Assembly (NCBI GenBank): GCA_963576735.1
Contig: OY755171.1
Coordinates: 12,586,001-12,650,000 of the forward strand
Length of the DNA: 64,000 nt
Direction of reading: 5' to 3'
Origin: Bedellia somnulentella
Lineage: Eukaryota > Arthropoda > Insecta > Lepidoptera > Bedelliidae
The position numbers and the translations under genes are program-made. Position 1 is the stretch's first letter; each line of letters opens with the position of its first letter. Shown one piece after another: positions 1 through 10,943 of this stretch. The notes under the pieces were generated by a model that saw only the letters and a program-made list of their open reading frames with translations, was not told the origin of the DNA and made no database searches.

Positions 1-339
1 GAACACCAGTTAACGTGCAAGCGACTAGTGTTCAAATCTCGGGTCGGGCCGACACCAATTTGTCTTTTCTAAAGACATAAGTGTGGTTAATTTATCATGG
101 TTGTTAACGGTGTGGGAAAACATCGTGAGGAAACCCACATGGCTGAGTTGTACTTAGTCATGTGACAGTGTATTCGTACAAATGGCGATAGGCCTGCCTC
201 CCATCACGTGAGTACACTGTCCATGCAAAACTTGAGTAATCTGAACACCAGGTGATAAAGTAACGTGATGTTCAGAAGTATTAGTACCTCTGCCAATCCC
301 CTCGGGGATATTCGGCGTGAACGTTTATGTTATGTTATG
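1..339 (+). mobile_element. SINE-A copy, cut by window start
   Basis: tRNA-derived SINE missing about its first 30 bp because the window begins inside the tRNA-like head. A B-box-like GTTCAAATCTC lies at about 33-43. The body runs through a conserved CACGTGAGTACACTGTCC stretch and ends in GGCGTGAACG followed by the (TTATG)n tail at 324-339. Confidence 0.85.
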
Positions 340-1561
340 AATAATGGTGTCAATATAAATGAGTTAGCTAAGTTGGAAATAATATCATTCGGCTGATTTG
401 TAGCTTACTTTTCATGAAAATGGCGAAGAATATTCAATTAAGAATATCTAGATTTTCGGGAAATTGGAAACTCAAACTAATAAATCGATGGCTAACTAAG
501 ATAGTTTCCGCTAATTTCATAGTTTTGTGTTGTAAATTACTATCACTTATACTTTACTATAATAAAGTTTTATCGAAGTATATTCTAGTGTAATTTCATC
601 CTTTTCCAATCGTATTGGTTTAGTAACTTAAGATATAACATGTAAAACATCATTTAATAACAACATAACCCAAATTCAATATTCGATATTGGTTTGTTAA
701 AATTAAATTACAAAAGAATACATTTAATATGAATTCTAATATCTCTATAAACAGACTTTTATATGAAATAATAATCAAAAGTGTGCATAAATTGAGGCAC
801 TTTCATAAATTAGACTATTGTAAAGCGCTGCTAACGTAATTCCCTTTATGGATTTTCTATTGCAAAAGAGGTACACAGATTTTTTTGTTTATTGTCATAT
901 GAAATAAAATAAGCTTTTTGATTTCTACATTACTTGTATCGCAAAAAGAACTTGTACCAAACAACTGTTAGTTATGAAATTAAAATACATTCAAAGAGAA
1001 ACAATTCAAAAAAATGCAATGGTTTTTATTCCAACATTCTATGCAAACTTTTATAATGGCAAATGAGTATTCTATATGCATGAAATATTACACTACGAAA
1101 CAATGCACCTAACTCGACCTACATATCCTACGAACTTGGGAAAAAAACCAAACAGACCTATCCGCAATGAAAGGCACTCGAACCGCTACGAGCGCGAGTC
1201 TGACTACGAGTACAACGTAGCTACTACGAACTAGCAACCGTAGCACGTAGCAGGAAATGGAGTTACTCACAGCGAACGTAGAAGTCTTGCCAAACCCACT
1301 AAATGATAATGAGTGCTATTTATTATACGTCTGAATTTAGATATATGAACTTGATGCGCGTCAGTTCCGACTATGAAAGCGTTTCGCATTTGGATAAGGA
1401 AAATGGGTTATTCGACTAATGGAAATTCTAAAAGCAATGAGTAAAAGACACTTAGATAAATTTGTTTATTCTAAAATTTAAGCTAGTTTTGCTAAATAAA
1501 TTTTCATCACATTACTTAATCATGTAATTTATTAATAACTTTTTCGGTCTAAATTTTGCTA
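340..1561. other. AT-rich stretch with a CTACG-rich patch
   Basis: No gene recognised. The one unusual part is 1100-1262, which is less AT-rich and repeats CTACGA/CGTAG words many times (for example GTAGCTACTACGAAC). A similar patch occurs at 47085-47155, suggesting remnants of one dispersed repeat. Confidence 0.4.
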
Positions 1562-1622
1562 AGTAGTGTCGGCTTTGAAAAGTTTACCCATAACTTCTCA
1601 TGGGTGTCGTCGAGCTTATTAT
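1562..1622 (+). mobile_element. SINE-B 5' fragment
   Basis: Matches the SINE-B start (TAGTGTCGGCTTTG, then CTCATGGGTGTCGTCG). It is decayed and lacks the middle and tail. Confidence 0.5.
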
Positions 1623-1777
1623 GTATTTTTTGATGTTATGGAGATCAATCAACAACTGTCCTATACAATGAAATATTGTATTTATTAACTTTCAGGAAAG
1701 GTTGCATTATTTCTAATGTTAAAGCTCCAATTCCCTTTATTTGGAGTAACTTCATATTTTATTTACAATCATACATC

Positions 1778-2186
1778 TAATTTAATGTTTTTTGACATGA
1801 ATTCCTCATGTGGGGATTATTACTCATAAATAAAAGATGTTATTAAAGGAAAGAAAAATTTCGACACTGGCGGGGTTCGAACCCGCGACCTTCGGGTATA
1901 CGCCCCCGTCGCTCTACCAACTGAGCTACAGTATCAGTTGGCATCCAGCGCGAAATTTCTCTATCCTTTGTTTCTTTTTTACACGTTCAAGTAGTGTTTG
2001 CGTTTCCTACCTCCGAATTTTAACTAATTCGGACGGCCACTTGTCTACTTTTTCAGATAGAATGCAAATGTTGGAAACGCCTAACTATCACATAATTTAA
2101 TGTTTTTTGACATGAATTCCTCATGTGGGGATTATTACTCATAAATAAAAGATGTTATTAAAGGAAAGAAAAATTTCGACACTGGC
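1778..2186. repeat. 94-bp perfect direct repeat around a tRNA-like sequence
   Basis: Positions 1778-1871 and 2093-2186 are identical over 94 bp, offset 315 bp. The repeat includes the last 10 bp of the tRNA-like sequence (GACACTGGC end) and its T-run terminator. The arrangement fits a recent tandem duplication of a 315-bp unit with one copy cut short inside the tRNA 3' stem. A very long target-site duplication is the alternative. Confidence 0.85.
1862..1935 (-). tRNA. tRNA-like sequence (pseudogene or SINE head)
   Basis: Read on the minus strand it folds as a tRNA: acceptor GATACTG/CAGTGTC (seven pairs, one G-U), D arm GCTC-AGTTGGTA-GAGC, and T arm GCGGG-TTCGAAC-CCCGC. A-box (TAGCTCAGTTGG) and B-box (GGTTCGAACCC) are intact. 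A TTTTT Pol III terminator follows three bases after the 3' end (1854-1858). The anticodon arm is wrong for a working tRNA: only CGGG/CCCG pairs, leaving an 8-nt loop without a U at position 33, so no anticodon can be assigned. It is either a tRNA pseudogene that can still be transcribed or the head of a tRNA-derived SINE. Confidence 0.6.
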
Positions 2187-2374
2187 AAAATTTCATACAT
2201 CTCCTAACACAATTTCAATCTTATGCGTGTATTGAATTTGCCCTCCCTCAGAGATACTATTATTGGATTTTAGCTCTTTATCCATTTCAAAATCAGCTGC
2301 AAGGTACTTATCCTTAATGCTACAACTTTTAATTAATTAATATTTATTAAGAGTATTTATTGATAAACATATTA

Positions 2375-2743
2375 CATAACATAACATAAACGTTCACGCC
2401 GTTTATCCCCGAAGGGGTTGGCAGAGGTACCAATACTCCTGAACTCACATGGCAAGCGCCATCTAGTTTCCAGAGAAGGTACCCACGTTTTGCTTAGACA
2501 GTGTACTCACGTGATAGGGGGCAGGCCTATCGCCGTTTTGTACGAATACACTGTCACATGACTAAGTACAACTCAGCCATGTGGGTTTCCTCACCATGTT
2601 TTCCCTCACCGTTAGCAACCATGATAAATTAACCACACATATGACTTTAGAAAAGACAAATTGGTGTAGGCCCGTCCCAGGATTGGAACTCACGCCCTTC
2701 TGTTTTTCGGGCGGGTGTTCTACCCACTGGACTATCATGTCGC
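2375..2743 (-). mobile_element. SINE-A, full-length, variant 3' body
   Basis: Flanked by an 11-bp target-site duplication, TAAACATATTA, at 2364-2374 and 2744-2754. The tRNA-like head lies at the right end (ACTATCATGTCGC). Its 3' body carries AACTAGATGGCGCTTGCC in place of the ACCAGGTGACAAAGTCACG found in most copies. The copy at 27147-27304 shares this variant. Confidence 0.92.
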
Positions 2744-2771
2744 TAAACATATTATTATTCCTTTTATTAAC

Positions 2772-2990
2772 TGTGTAGTGTCGGCTTAGAATAGCACTAC
2801 CCCATTTCATTCATACCCAATTGGGGCTTTTAAGGGATGTTTGGACGATGCGGTTGGAGACCCATCACCAAAAACCTTTATTTCACCATCTTTCCCCCAC
2901 TGAACTTTCCAAAAGTGGCTGAGGAATTTCTAATTCCTTAGCTCTGGCTATCCCTTCTAGGGATTTATAGCCGTAAGTATATGTATGTAT
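2772..2990 (+). mobile_element. SINE-B, internal deletion
   Basis: Starts with TGTGTAGTGTCGGCTTAG and ends in GTAAGTATATGTATGTAT. The CTTCCGGTGGGTGTACG...GACTAACGG part seen in full copies is missing after position ~2810. It lies 18 bp beyond the TSD of the preceding SINE-A. Confidence 0.85.
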
Positions 2991-3694
2991 ATTAGTATTC
3001 AAATCATAATCAGTTTTAGTACTAAATTAATAATATACACATTATTATGTGGGAATATATTAAAGAGATCATATCAATTCCAACGTAAGTATACTTTTTT
3101 CTTGTGGCATAGGTTACTATATCAACAAAACATAAAATGTAGTAGAATACACATATATAAAACAAATATCACTTTTTGGTTAATTTTTTTTTAAATTAAG
3201 CACCAATTAAAAGGTTTAAAACAAGTTATCATAATATAAATTATATCTGCTCTCTAGTAAAATTAAACGATTACTTTTACTTAATATCAAACTAGTTTCG
3301 ATGGATAAGTGATAATTTATTGATAACGATCATTTTGTGGGAAAATCTTTCAAGAAATTTGGTCACAATTGCGTAAACATCGTTCCTGTTTTAGTTCGGA
3401 CCCGACAGCCGAGCTCTCATTTACGTAATGTGATTACAAAGTACATCTTTAGAGATAAGAGAGACTTTCTTTTCTTTTTCTTAAGTAATCAACTTTTGCG
3501 TTATCCTTAAATATGATTTACTACTATTTTTTATTCATCATTTAAGTAGATGGTTCCAAATTTAATTCATAAAGATATTTAAATATTACCATGTTTGTAG
3601 TCGTTCATATTTAATGTACCGTCGCAATCTTACATTGTGACTGATGACGCAGAAACAACTCAGTCATAAAGAAAGCATAAAATTTGCCATTACA
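2991..3694. other. AT-rich stretch, nothing recognised
   Basis: Very AT-rich, with homopolymer runs. The short open frames are low-complexity and look like chance. Confidence 0.4.
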
Positions 3695-3705
3695 CAATGT
3701 ATATA

Positions 3706-4041
3706 ACATAACATAAACATAAACGTTCACGCCGAATATCCCCGAAAGGGGGTTGGCAGAGGTACTAATACTTCTGAACATCACGTTTTGCATGGACAGT
3801 GTACTCACGTGATAAGGAGCAAGCCTCTGGCGCTTTTTTGTACGAATACACTGTCACATGACTAAGTACAACTCAGCCATGTGGGTTTCCTCACGATGTT
3901 TTCCCACACCGTTAAAAACCGTGATAAATTAACCACACATATGTATTTAGAAAATACAAATTGGTGTAAGCCCGACCCGGGATTTGAACACTAGTCGTTT
4001 GCACGATAACCAGCGTTCTACCCATTGAGCTATCACGTCGT
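3706..4041 (-). mobile_element. SINE-A, near full-length
   Basis: Bounded by an 11-bp duplication, CAATGTATATA, at 3695-3705 and 4042-4052. The (TTATG)n tail is at the left, the head with TAGCTCAATGGG (minus strand) at the right. Confidence 0.92.
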
Positions 4042-4052
4042 CAATGTATATA

Positions 4053-5604
4053 TGATAATATAACCAAAAAAAGGTTACATTTCTGTTTCCAGCGGCCTGT
4101 GTCATTTTGTCGCGCCAATATACCCGTACACACTTTATTATCGCTGTAAACTTTGTTTTTTACTGCTCGCTTCCAACAAATTACTATGAAAAAATAGGCG
4201 GCAGCTGTAAAAACATCGCATAACGTATATGTGTAACGCGTTAAATTGCAACTCACTATTCAGTGGGCTGTTACTGTAAAAGGTGCGCTATTACTGTGTA
4301 CGACAATGAAATGAATGATGCTACATTTTTCAGTGAAATTTAAGAGCACAACATTTTCAACTGTCAAAGTTTCACGGTATGCAAAATCCAGTTTAAAGTT
4401 GAATGAATGCAAGCGGTTATCACAAATTATTTAAGTGCAACATTCGGCACTCGGCCAGCGAGCTGTTCGGTGAATTTCACTAAAACTATTCAGGTCGGAA
4501 AAACCGCAGTAGCTCACTTGTTCTCTGCTACGATTAAAAACTTATAGCAACGGAAAAAGTTCCACTATCCTTCTGAAGCGTCTCCCTTTCTTCGTAAAAC
4601 GTTAAGCGCTGAACACCGAATATTATTTCGACTATCACTAGAACATTAATTTCGTGTTCTTCTTCCGCGCCATTTCTGTTTTAACGTATTTTCACCATTA
4701 TGGAATAAGATGGTATCTTTTTAGCACAGCCCTGAGTTTACGACGTTTTCAAATAAAACTTTCTCTTACCTTTTCATGACCTGACTACAAAGGTTATCTT
4801 TTTGTTCTATTAATGTTTAATTGGTTTCTTTACATTTGTCATGAGTAATATCATTGCATAGTTTTCAAGAATCATTAGTGATCATCACATAGGTTAAAGA
4901 GAATGTAAGTGATAAACCATGAATTTCTAAGCTAACTCCTGCTCTAGAAGTAAAAGTAGACAGTTGAATGTTTATTTACATGTTTCACGTAGAAAGACAT
5001 AGTAAGATTCGTAACTCAAAGAGAGTTCTATATTTTTCTATTTCTACGAGTTCTGCTTCTTCCATTCCTGATAAGAAAAGTATCTAATAAATATCTTGAT
5101 TGTCACTTTATCTAGCGAACACTGTAATACGATAAGATTTATAAAAATAACACAAAGCGAACCATTTACAAACTAACTTTAAGATCACAAGCGATTCCAC
5201 TCGATAGCAAGTGTAATTCATTTGGAAAGCGATTGCTCACATTTCAGCTCACGTAAGGTGCTGACATAAAAGTTCACCGCTTCTAAATTGGAAACTATTC
5301 TATCGTGTTACTGCGAGCAGTATGGCCAACATTCCTAAGACTGCTTATTATATTTCTATCTTTAAACACACTGTTGTTTTAAAGAGTGGACTTACTTTTT
5401 GTGGTATTTATAATAAGAAGATGTCAATAATTCATCGCTTTTTAAAAGAATCAAGATACAATAACAAACACTCCATTACGTACAATTTAATTTGAAATAT
5501 CGATCTATAGGTATACTAAATTCAAAATTACCTAAATTTATCAACATTTTGCATTGTAAAACCACTTCATGCTATTTAAGTCATAAAAATTATAAAATAT
5601 GTAT
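4053..5604. other. Unassigned stretch
   Basis: No gene or known repeat recognised. Parts of 4430-4720 and 5160-5330 have higher GC than their surroundings and could be single-copy regulatory DNA, but no specific site can be named. Confidence 0.35.
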
Positions 5605-5875
5605 AAAATAAAAGTTCAACAAGTCGTGGGTCCACCTACGTGGGAGACCTACCCACAATGCAATGTTCTGTACATTGCTGCCACTCCAAAACATTCGACA
5701 CACAACGGTCGTCTACACTGCGACGTTGCCCATTAATTATTTTGTAGCCATCAGTTCCTTTTTTTCTACGAATCCCCTTTTTACAAATTATATTACGTAT
5801 TGAAAGAATTCCTTTTAAGATAGCTCTCTCCATTGCTTTTTGACTGACTCTATGTTTGTTTTGTATGTTTTGAAT
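5605..5875 (-). pseudogene. Decayed RTE-like LINE reverse transcriptase C-terminus
   Basis: The minus strand reads SQKAMERAILKGILSIRN, then GIRRKKGTD, then VLEWQQC and IVGRSPT. This order matches the C-terminal tail of RTE-type non-LTR reverse transcriptases, which read roughly AMERAMLG, IRRRTKVTD, KVLEW, VGRPPTRWTDD. Spacing between blocks is shortened and the frame breaks after the last block, so it is a dead fragment. It belongs to the same broad group as the element at 22321-23057 but is much older. Confidence 0.6.
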
Positions 5876-5983
5876 AAAGTGTTTTTCTTGTTATACTCCA
5901 ATAACGAATGATCAAAGTCGGCTATAAGGGTTTGCTATTTGGCTAGAAAACCCTAAGAAATGTTATAAATAACGTACATACAT

Positions 5984-6090
5984 ACACTCACGGCTATAAA
6001 TCCCTAAAAGGGGTAGCCAAAGCTTCAGAATCAGAAAATTCTTCAACCACTTTTGAAAGTTAAGTGGGGAAAAGATTGTAAAATAAATGT
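5984..6090 (-). mobile_element. SINE-B 3' half
   Basis: ACTCACGGCTATAAATCCC plus GGGGTAGCC and AGTGGGGAAAAGATT blocks. The 5' half is missing. Confidence 0.75.
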
Positions 6091-6158
6091 TTTTAAATAA
6101 TTAATTTATAAATAGCAACAGCAAAGGAATATTACTTTAAACTAAAAATCATGCCTAA

Positions 6159-6288
6159 AATAATAATAATAAAACTCTTTATTGCACATTACAAAAAAAA
6201 ACAACAATTACAAAAAAAGATCGGTATAAAAGCCAAAGTACAACTGGCGGTCTTATCACTAAGAGCGATCTCTTCCAGACAACCCATA
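6159..6288 (-). mobile_element. LINE 3' end with (TTA)n tail
   Basis: Minus strand reads GTTGTCTGGAAGAGATCGCT, then TAAGACCGCCAGTTGTAC, then TTGCAATAAAGAGTTTTATT with a TTA tail. Two further copies lie at 54207-54346 and 58318-58440. This is the 3' untranslated end of a non-LTR retrotransposon with a polyadenylation-like AATAAA. No coding part is left. Confidence 0.75.
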
Positions 6289-7407
6289 ATAGTTTAATTA
6301 AGTATGAAAACCTTATATTTTTACTTGTCATGTTAGAGACGTAATTTTTTGACCTTATATCATTATACCAAACATATGTTACATTAAGAACGCAATCTTT
6401 CAGTTTCGAGTCATACAATCACCATACTGGTACTGGTATCATTAAATTAACTATATTCTCAGGTACTTTGTGCAAATAAATGTCGTTATATTGGAAGCAT
6501 GTTTGCCCGCAACAAATTACTTTTCGCTAAAGTTCGGCCAACTTTGCAAAACTTGGCAGTGAGTTATAGATTCCAAACAATCCCAATACTTATTTGTTTT
6601 GTTCACTTTGATCGTAAACAGAGATATCCGCACTGACTTGACACGTTCCAAACTTATACTTTACGCATAAACAACAATTCGTGCGAACATTTGGGAAGTC
6701 TATTATAATGAATACGCCGAGCAGCGAGACTACTGATATGGAAATCATATATTTCAAATACAATAAGAGAATTTGTCAAAGAATTCATACGGAAATGATA
6801 AATGAATATCCCGGTTTGTGTCCTGAAATGAACATGGAATTCATATTTTTGTTTTTTGTTAACAATTATCTGATACCTAAGTTTTAATAGTTCCTGATTC
6901 AACTTGAGACAATTTATTAGTATCCTTCCGGTATAATTGAACGCTTATTGATATTCGGTTAAATAATGGTTGCTGATTTGACAAATACCACCGGAGAGGA
7001 TATAACCGGCCACTCGACCCGGAACGAGTCAAGTCATACGACTGAAAAAGTGTTAACAAGTGCTTGAATAGCGAATGTACAACTTAATCATTATAAACAT
7101 TTAAATGGATAAATAGTTTTATGTCAAGAGAAAAGGAGTATACATGAGTTTCAGTTTTACAACTGCTTTTACAATATATTAATGGTAGTAAATTGCTATT
7201 AAAAAAATTTATTATATACAGTACTAGCACAGGTATTTAATTACTTAAAAGGTGAGACACCTTTATCCTTTTTTTTGATGTTGTAAACTAAATAGCTGCA
7301 ATATCATTTTTGTCGTTTTCTGCTGACATCCATTCTATATATATATAAAGGAATGAATGTGAGCAGAAAAATATGGATATCCAACCATTTTTAACTTTTT
7401 TTTTCAT
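6289..7407. other. Unassigned AT-rich stretch
   Basis: No gene recognised. The open frames on either strand at 6654-7059 overlap one another and have no recognisable domain. Confidence 0.35.
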
Positions 7408-7672
7408 AATACATACATACATATTCTCAAGCCGTTAGTTCCCATTGGGGTAGGCAGAAACTATCGATCGCCACTTTGTAAGATCCTGGCAAACCTCTCT
7501 AGCTTCGTTCACATCTATCATCTTTTCATACATGCTCTTTTATGCTTTTATTTTTTCATAACACTATATTTTATATCGCACCATTTCCAAATCACACTAT
7601 TTCTTACATTGTCACATAATCTAATATTGTATTTATCCTATTCTAAAACCCTAACATTACGAACAATTATTG
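7408..7672 (-). mobile_element. LINE-C 3' end
   Basis: The (TATG)n tail at 7408-7424 is followed on the minus strand by GGCTTGAGAAT, CTACCCCAATGGG and ACCTCTCTAGC-type blocks of the family. The distal part (7575-7672) resembles 42970-43060 in another LINE remnant. Confidence 0.7.
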
Positions 7673-8267
7673 ATAGTAGAGCAATTGACTTAAGGGCCTC
7701 CCTCGAAAATTTCACTGATTTTGGTAGTTTTCAAACTCAATGAAATCCGCTCAATGAAACAATCACACTCTAAATAAAATATATGTTCAAGTTCAATATC
7801 TTTTCTTCAATAATGACGGTTCATATTTCGTTTTCGATAATAATCGACTAAGAAAAAAAATAATTTGTGGGGGGCTTTTTTATCGTAAAGTCTGATATTG
7901 CTGTCAGAATACTGCATATATGTTATCGATTACGTAATATTTGCGTAGACAACTGAGTAATCTATCATCTGTATGAATAATTTTTAGTCTTTTCATCCTA
8001 ATTATGGAGTTATAAAGCATTTTCCCTAAATTTCAATGTCAATCTTTAGCGGGTCCCTGTGCGGAGAACGGGGCGGCAGATGGCTGTTAGCCTTCATGCG
8101 CAGAGCTTGTGTCGAATTTTTCTGTAATAGAGCTGCTTGCCGCTTCCCGCGCTTTTTAGATAATTTATTTTGGTTGCGCGCAACATAGTCGCTTGTTTTG
8201 CTTTACATTATAAGTTTGATAACAATCGTAATATTATCGTTAATTTCACCCTGTTTTGTGAGTACGA

Positions 8268-8332
8268 AATGGTCTAACGCATTAGGGGCCATGCGCTGTT
8301 AATATGGGCATGAGTTCAAATCTTCTGTCCGG
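8268..8332 (+). repeat. tRNA-like remnant
   Basis: ATGGTCTAACGCATTAGG resembles an A-box region and GAGTTCAAATCTTC a B-box region, about 35 bp apart. No stable acceptor stem is visible, so it is more likely a SINE head than a tRNA gene. Confidence 0.35.
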
Positions 8333-8638
8333 AATATGCTTTTTGTTTATTTCTTTCCACGTAAAATAATTTTGTTTCGGTTATGATAATAAATGCATGA
8401 TTAAAAATACTGCGAATAATTCTGTTTTGTGAATACGCTCGTTTTATCCTAATGTTGTGTAAATCCAGCTGAAACAATTATTATCTTTTTGCTTTAAATT
8501 TATGTGATGTTTTTACATATCTTTTTAGTAAGATTAAAAATATTGTTTACCTTATAATAACGTCGGAAAATTAAATAAAGGAAATAAACATGTGCAGAAA
8601 ATCGAAAATTTCCAATTAAACAAAAAACTTTTGAACAA

Positions 8639-8799
8639 CATACATACTCACGGCTATAAATCCCTAAAAGGGGTAGCCAGAGCTGAGAAATTAAAAAATC
8701 CTCAGCCACTTTTGGAAGTTGAGTAAGAAAAAGATGGTAGAATAAAAGGTTGTTGGTGATGGGTCTCCAACCGCATTGCCCAAAAATCCCTTAAAAAGC
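8639..8799 (-). mobile_element. SINE-B, 5' truncated
   Basis: Contains the tail-proximal GGCTATAAATCCC block, AGCCACTTTTGGAAG, and GATGGGTCTCCAACCGCAT. It stops before the first ~90 bp of the family. Confidence 0.85.
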
Positions 8800-8917
8800 A
8801 AACCTCTAATTAAGTAAATAAACAAATACAAAAGACGCATATTTATAGTCTCCTTCTAACAAGAAACTATAACCAAGTATATATTTTTGAATTATTATTA
8901 TGAATTTTATATTATTG

Positions 8918-8992
8918 CTGTGTAGTGTCGGCTTAGAATAGCACTACCCCATTTCTTCCGGTGGGTGTACATAAGAGGCGAGTGGTAGTATT
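8918..8992 (+). mobile_element. SINE-B 5' fragment
   Basis: TGCTGTGTAGTGTCGGCTTA through CTTCCGGTGGGTGTACATAA and GAGGCGA. A weaker echo (GTTGTGTCGGCTAAGAATAA) lies at 9108-9143. Confidence 0.75.
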
Positions 8993-9501
8993 TACTAAAT
9001 GCTTTCTCCTGTTTTATAATTTATGCCGATTTTTTATTCAAGTGTGATTTTTGGACGTTGCGATAATAGCACGTTACGTTATTTCTACTGCCATCCACGA
9101 ACACTTTGTTGTGTCGGCTAAGAATAACATAATCCCCTTTTACTTGGTGTCACCTGAAACCCACTATCACGAGTTTTCTTCTCGACATATTCCCCTCCTA
9201 TATTCCGAAGGTGTCATAAAAAATAGTTATGTGAAATTAAAATTTTTGTTTTGGTTATTTTAATTTCAATTATTATATTCATCTAAGCGAGACATAATTG
9301 TAATATCAATACGCACGTAGCGATTCTACAAAGTAGTACGAGACTATTTCCGTAGATGGCGCTTAATTTATGGTTATTTATAATAGTTACTAGTGAGTCA
9401 CTAGATGGCTTATTTTACAAGTTTGATTAAAGGTGAGGAAACGGCAGGGGGAAGCCCAAATGCCGTTTCAAGGTTCTCATCTTTTCGGGGGACGCCCTTA
9501 A

Positions 9502-10536
9502 TAGAACCATATTCTGACAACCACCATTGTTTGTAAAAAGCAATTATCAACTTAGCTTTTAATTTAGCTGTAATTGTAGTTATGAATTACACGAAAATGC
9601 AAAGAAGCCACGCCATTGCTAATTACCAAAGCTACCTATATTTTTGAAATAAAAATTATCTTTTTATATAGTACATCGACTCTATGTAGATTTATTTTCT
9701 TTAAGCTACATAATATCAATATAATACAGCAAGAGACTTAAATAGGTCAAAAGGACTGTGTGCACTCTGTGTACACTTTGATACACGTGATTCACTATCA
9801 AAGTTCTCGAGCCAGATTAAGGGTCTGATAGCGTCCTGCCATAAAAAAGGTCGTACGAAAAAGGCCACGTCCCATCACCTTGCTGCCCTAGTTTATAGAC
9901 ATGTGTCCCCGAACACTGTCGCACTACAATTTACGAGTTTCTACCTTCCATTTACTTCTCTCTCAAATTAATTATAAACCGGAACTTTCCTTTCATTGAA
10001 ACGTAATTTTTTTAGTATATTTATATTTTGCAAGTAACTATTTTGATTGTATATGATTTTATATTTATAATGAAAGATGAAAAACGATGAGTTTATTTGT
10101 ATTTCATCCAAGTCCAAAACCTTGACACGCTTGCCATAATTCAATATTTTTTTAATACGTGTCCTTATTCCGTATAAACCCAAAAAAGAAGAAAGAAAAA
10201 AAAGAGACGCAACCACTAGTCCTCAAACACCACGTAACATTTTTACAGCAATTTGGTTTAATTTCAGTAATATTCAAATTGTTAGACTTGTTAAAATAAG
10301 TATTTGCAAGGTTTCCTTTCGCCGTATCTATAAGAAAACCACACCTTCTTAACAAGCTTAGTTTTACCATTACGTGTTTAAGCTACGCTAAGCACACGAT
10401 ATTATACTTACTAATCATTCTAAAACCGATTAGGGTAATTAGTTAAATTGAAATTCCTTACAGATTATTACTTGTATCCGTTTTTAACTTCCGATTTATA
10501 GCAATAAATAGTTTATTAAACAATATAAACTAATAC
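9502..10536. other. Unassigned stretch
   Basis: No repeat or gene recognised. The segment 9755-9900 is less AT-rich but carries no coding signal I can support. Confidence 0.35.
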
Positions 10537-10901
10537 AATTTATGGTTAAAAGAACTTACCTAAGTGAATTTCTACCAAAATTATATGAAATGTTACATCC
10601 GAAGAGATTTAGTAAAACCATGTAGTCCGATCCAGGATACACTGCATGGTCACACCGTTCAGAGCGAAAATAACGATTTTTCAACTCATTCCGTTCACCA
10701 ATCGGTCTCTCGCCCTCCAATCTCGTTCCTATGTTCGGTTCTTCATTTATTTTAGAGGTATCTTAGCTGTGAATTTGCAACTGAAGGGTTAGATAGGTTC
10801 ACCTTTCTCTGGGTTAGGGTGGGTACTAAATCTCTTCGGATGTAACATTTCATATAATTTTGGTAGAAATTCACTTAGGTAAGTTCTTTTAACCATAAAT
10901 T
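10537..10901. repeat. Foldback with 78-bp perfect arms
   Basis: Positions 10537-10614 and 10824-10901 are exact reverse complements over 78 bp, around a 209-bp loop. Within the arms are inverted GTTACATCC / GGATGTAAC ends. The loop begins with AAACCATGTAGTCCGATCC and carries ~135 bp (10616-10751) found again, inverted, at 15258-15395. Perfect arms imply a recent origin. Confidence 0.9.
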
Positions 10902-10943
10902 ATATTTCAATGTTACATCCTCAAGATTTAGTAAACCATGTAG
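10902..10943 (+). repeat. Family E terminal sequence
   Basis: ATTTCAATGTTACATCCTC, then GATTTAGTAAACCATGTAG, nearly identical to the end of the inverted copy at 15383-15424 (one base gap). It directly abuts the foldback. Confidence 0.6.

Larger units (their letters stand above)
7694..9497. mobile_element. TTAA-bounded piggyBac-like element with nested SINEs
   Basis: Left end TTAA-GGGCCTCCCTCG (TTAA at 7690-7693) and right end CGGGGGACGCCC-TTAA (TTAA at 9498-9501). The termini are inverted with 10 of 12 matches and resemble those of the complete 428-bp element at 28518. TTAA duplication is the hallmark of the piggyBac superfamily. It has no transposase frame. It holds SINE-B pieces, a tRNA-like remnant, a GC-rich patch at 8044-8170, and near the right end an 8-bp stem AAACGGCA/TGCCGTTT (9439-9446, 9461-9468). 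The pairing of these two ends is inferred. Confidence 0.5.

Noticed and set aside
1837..2100. 87-codon plus frame reading LAGFEPATFG
   Set aside because: This is the antisense translation of the tRNA-like T and anticodon arms, a common spurious protein pattern.
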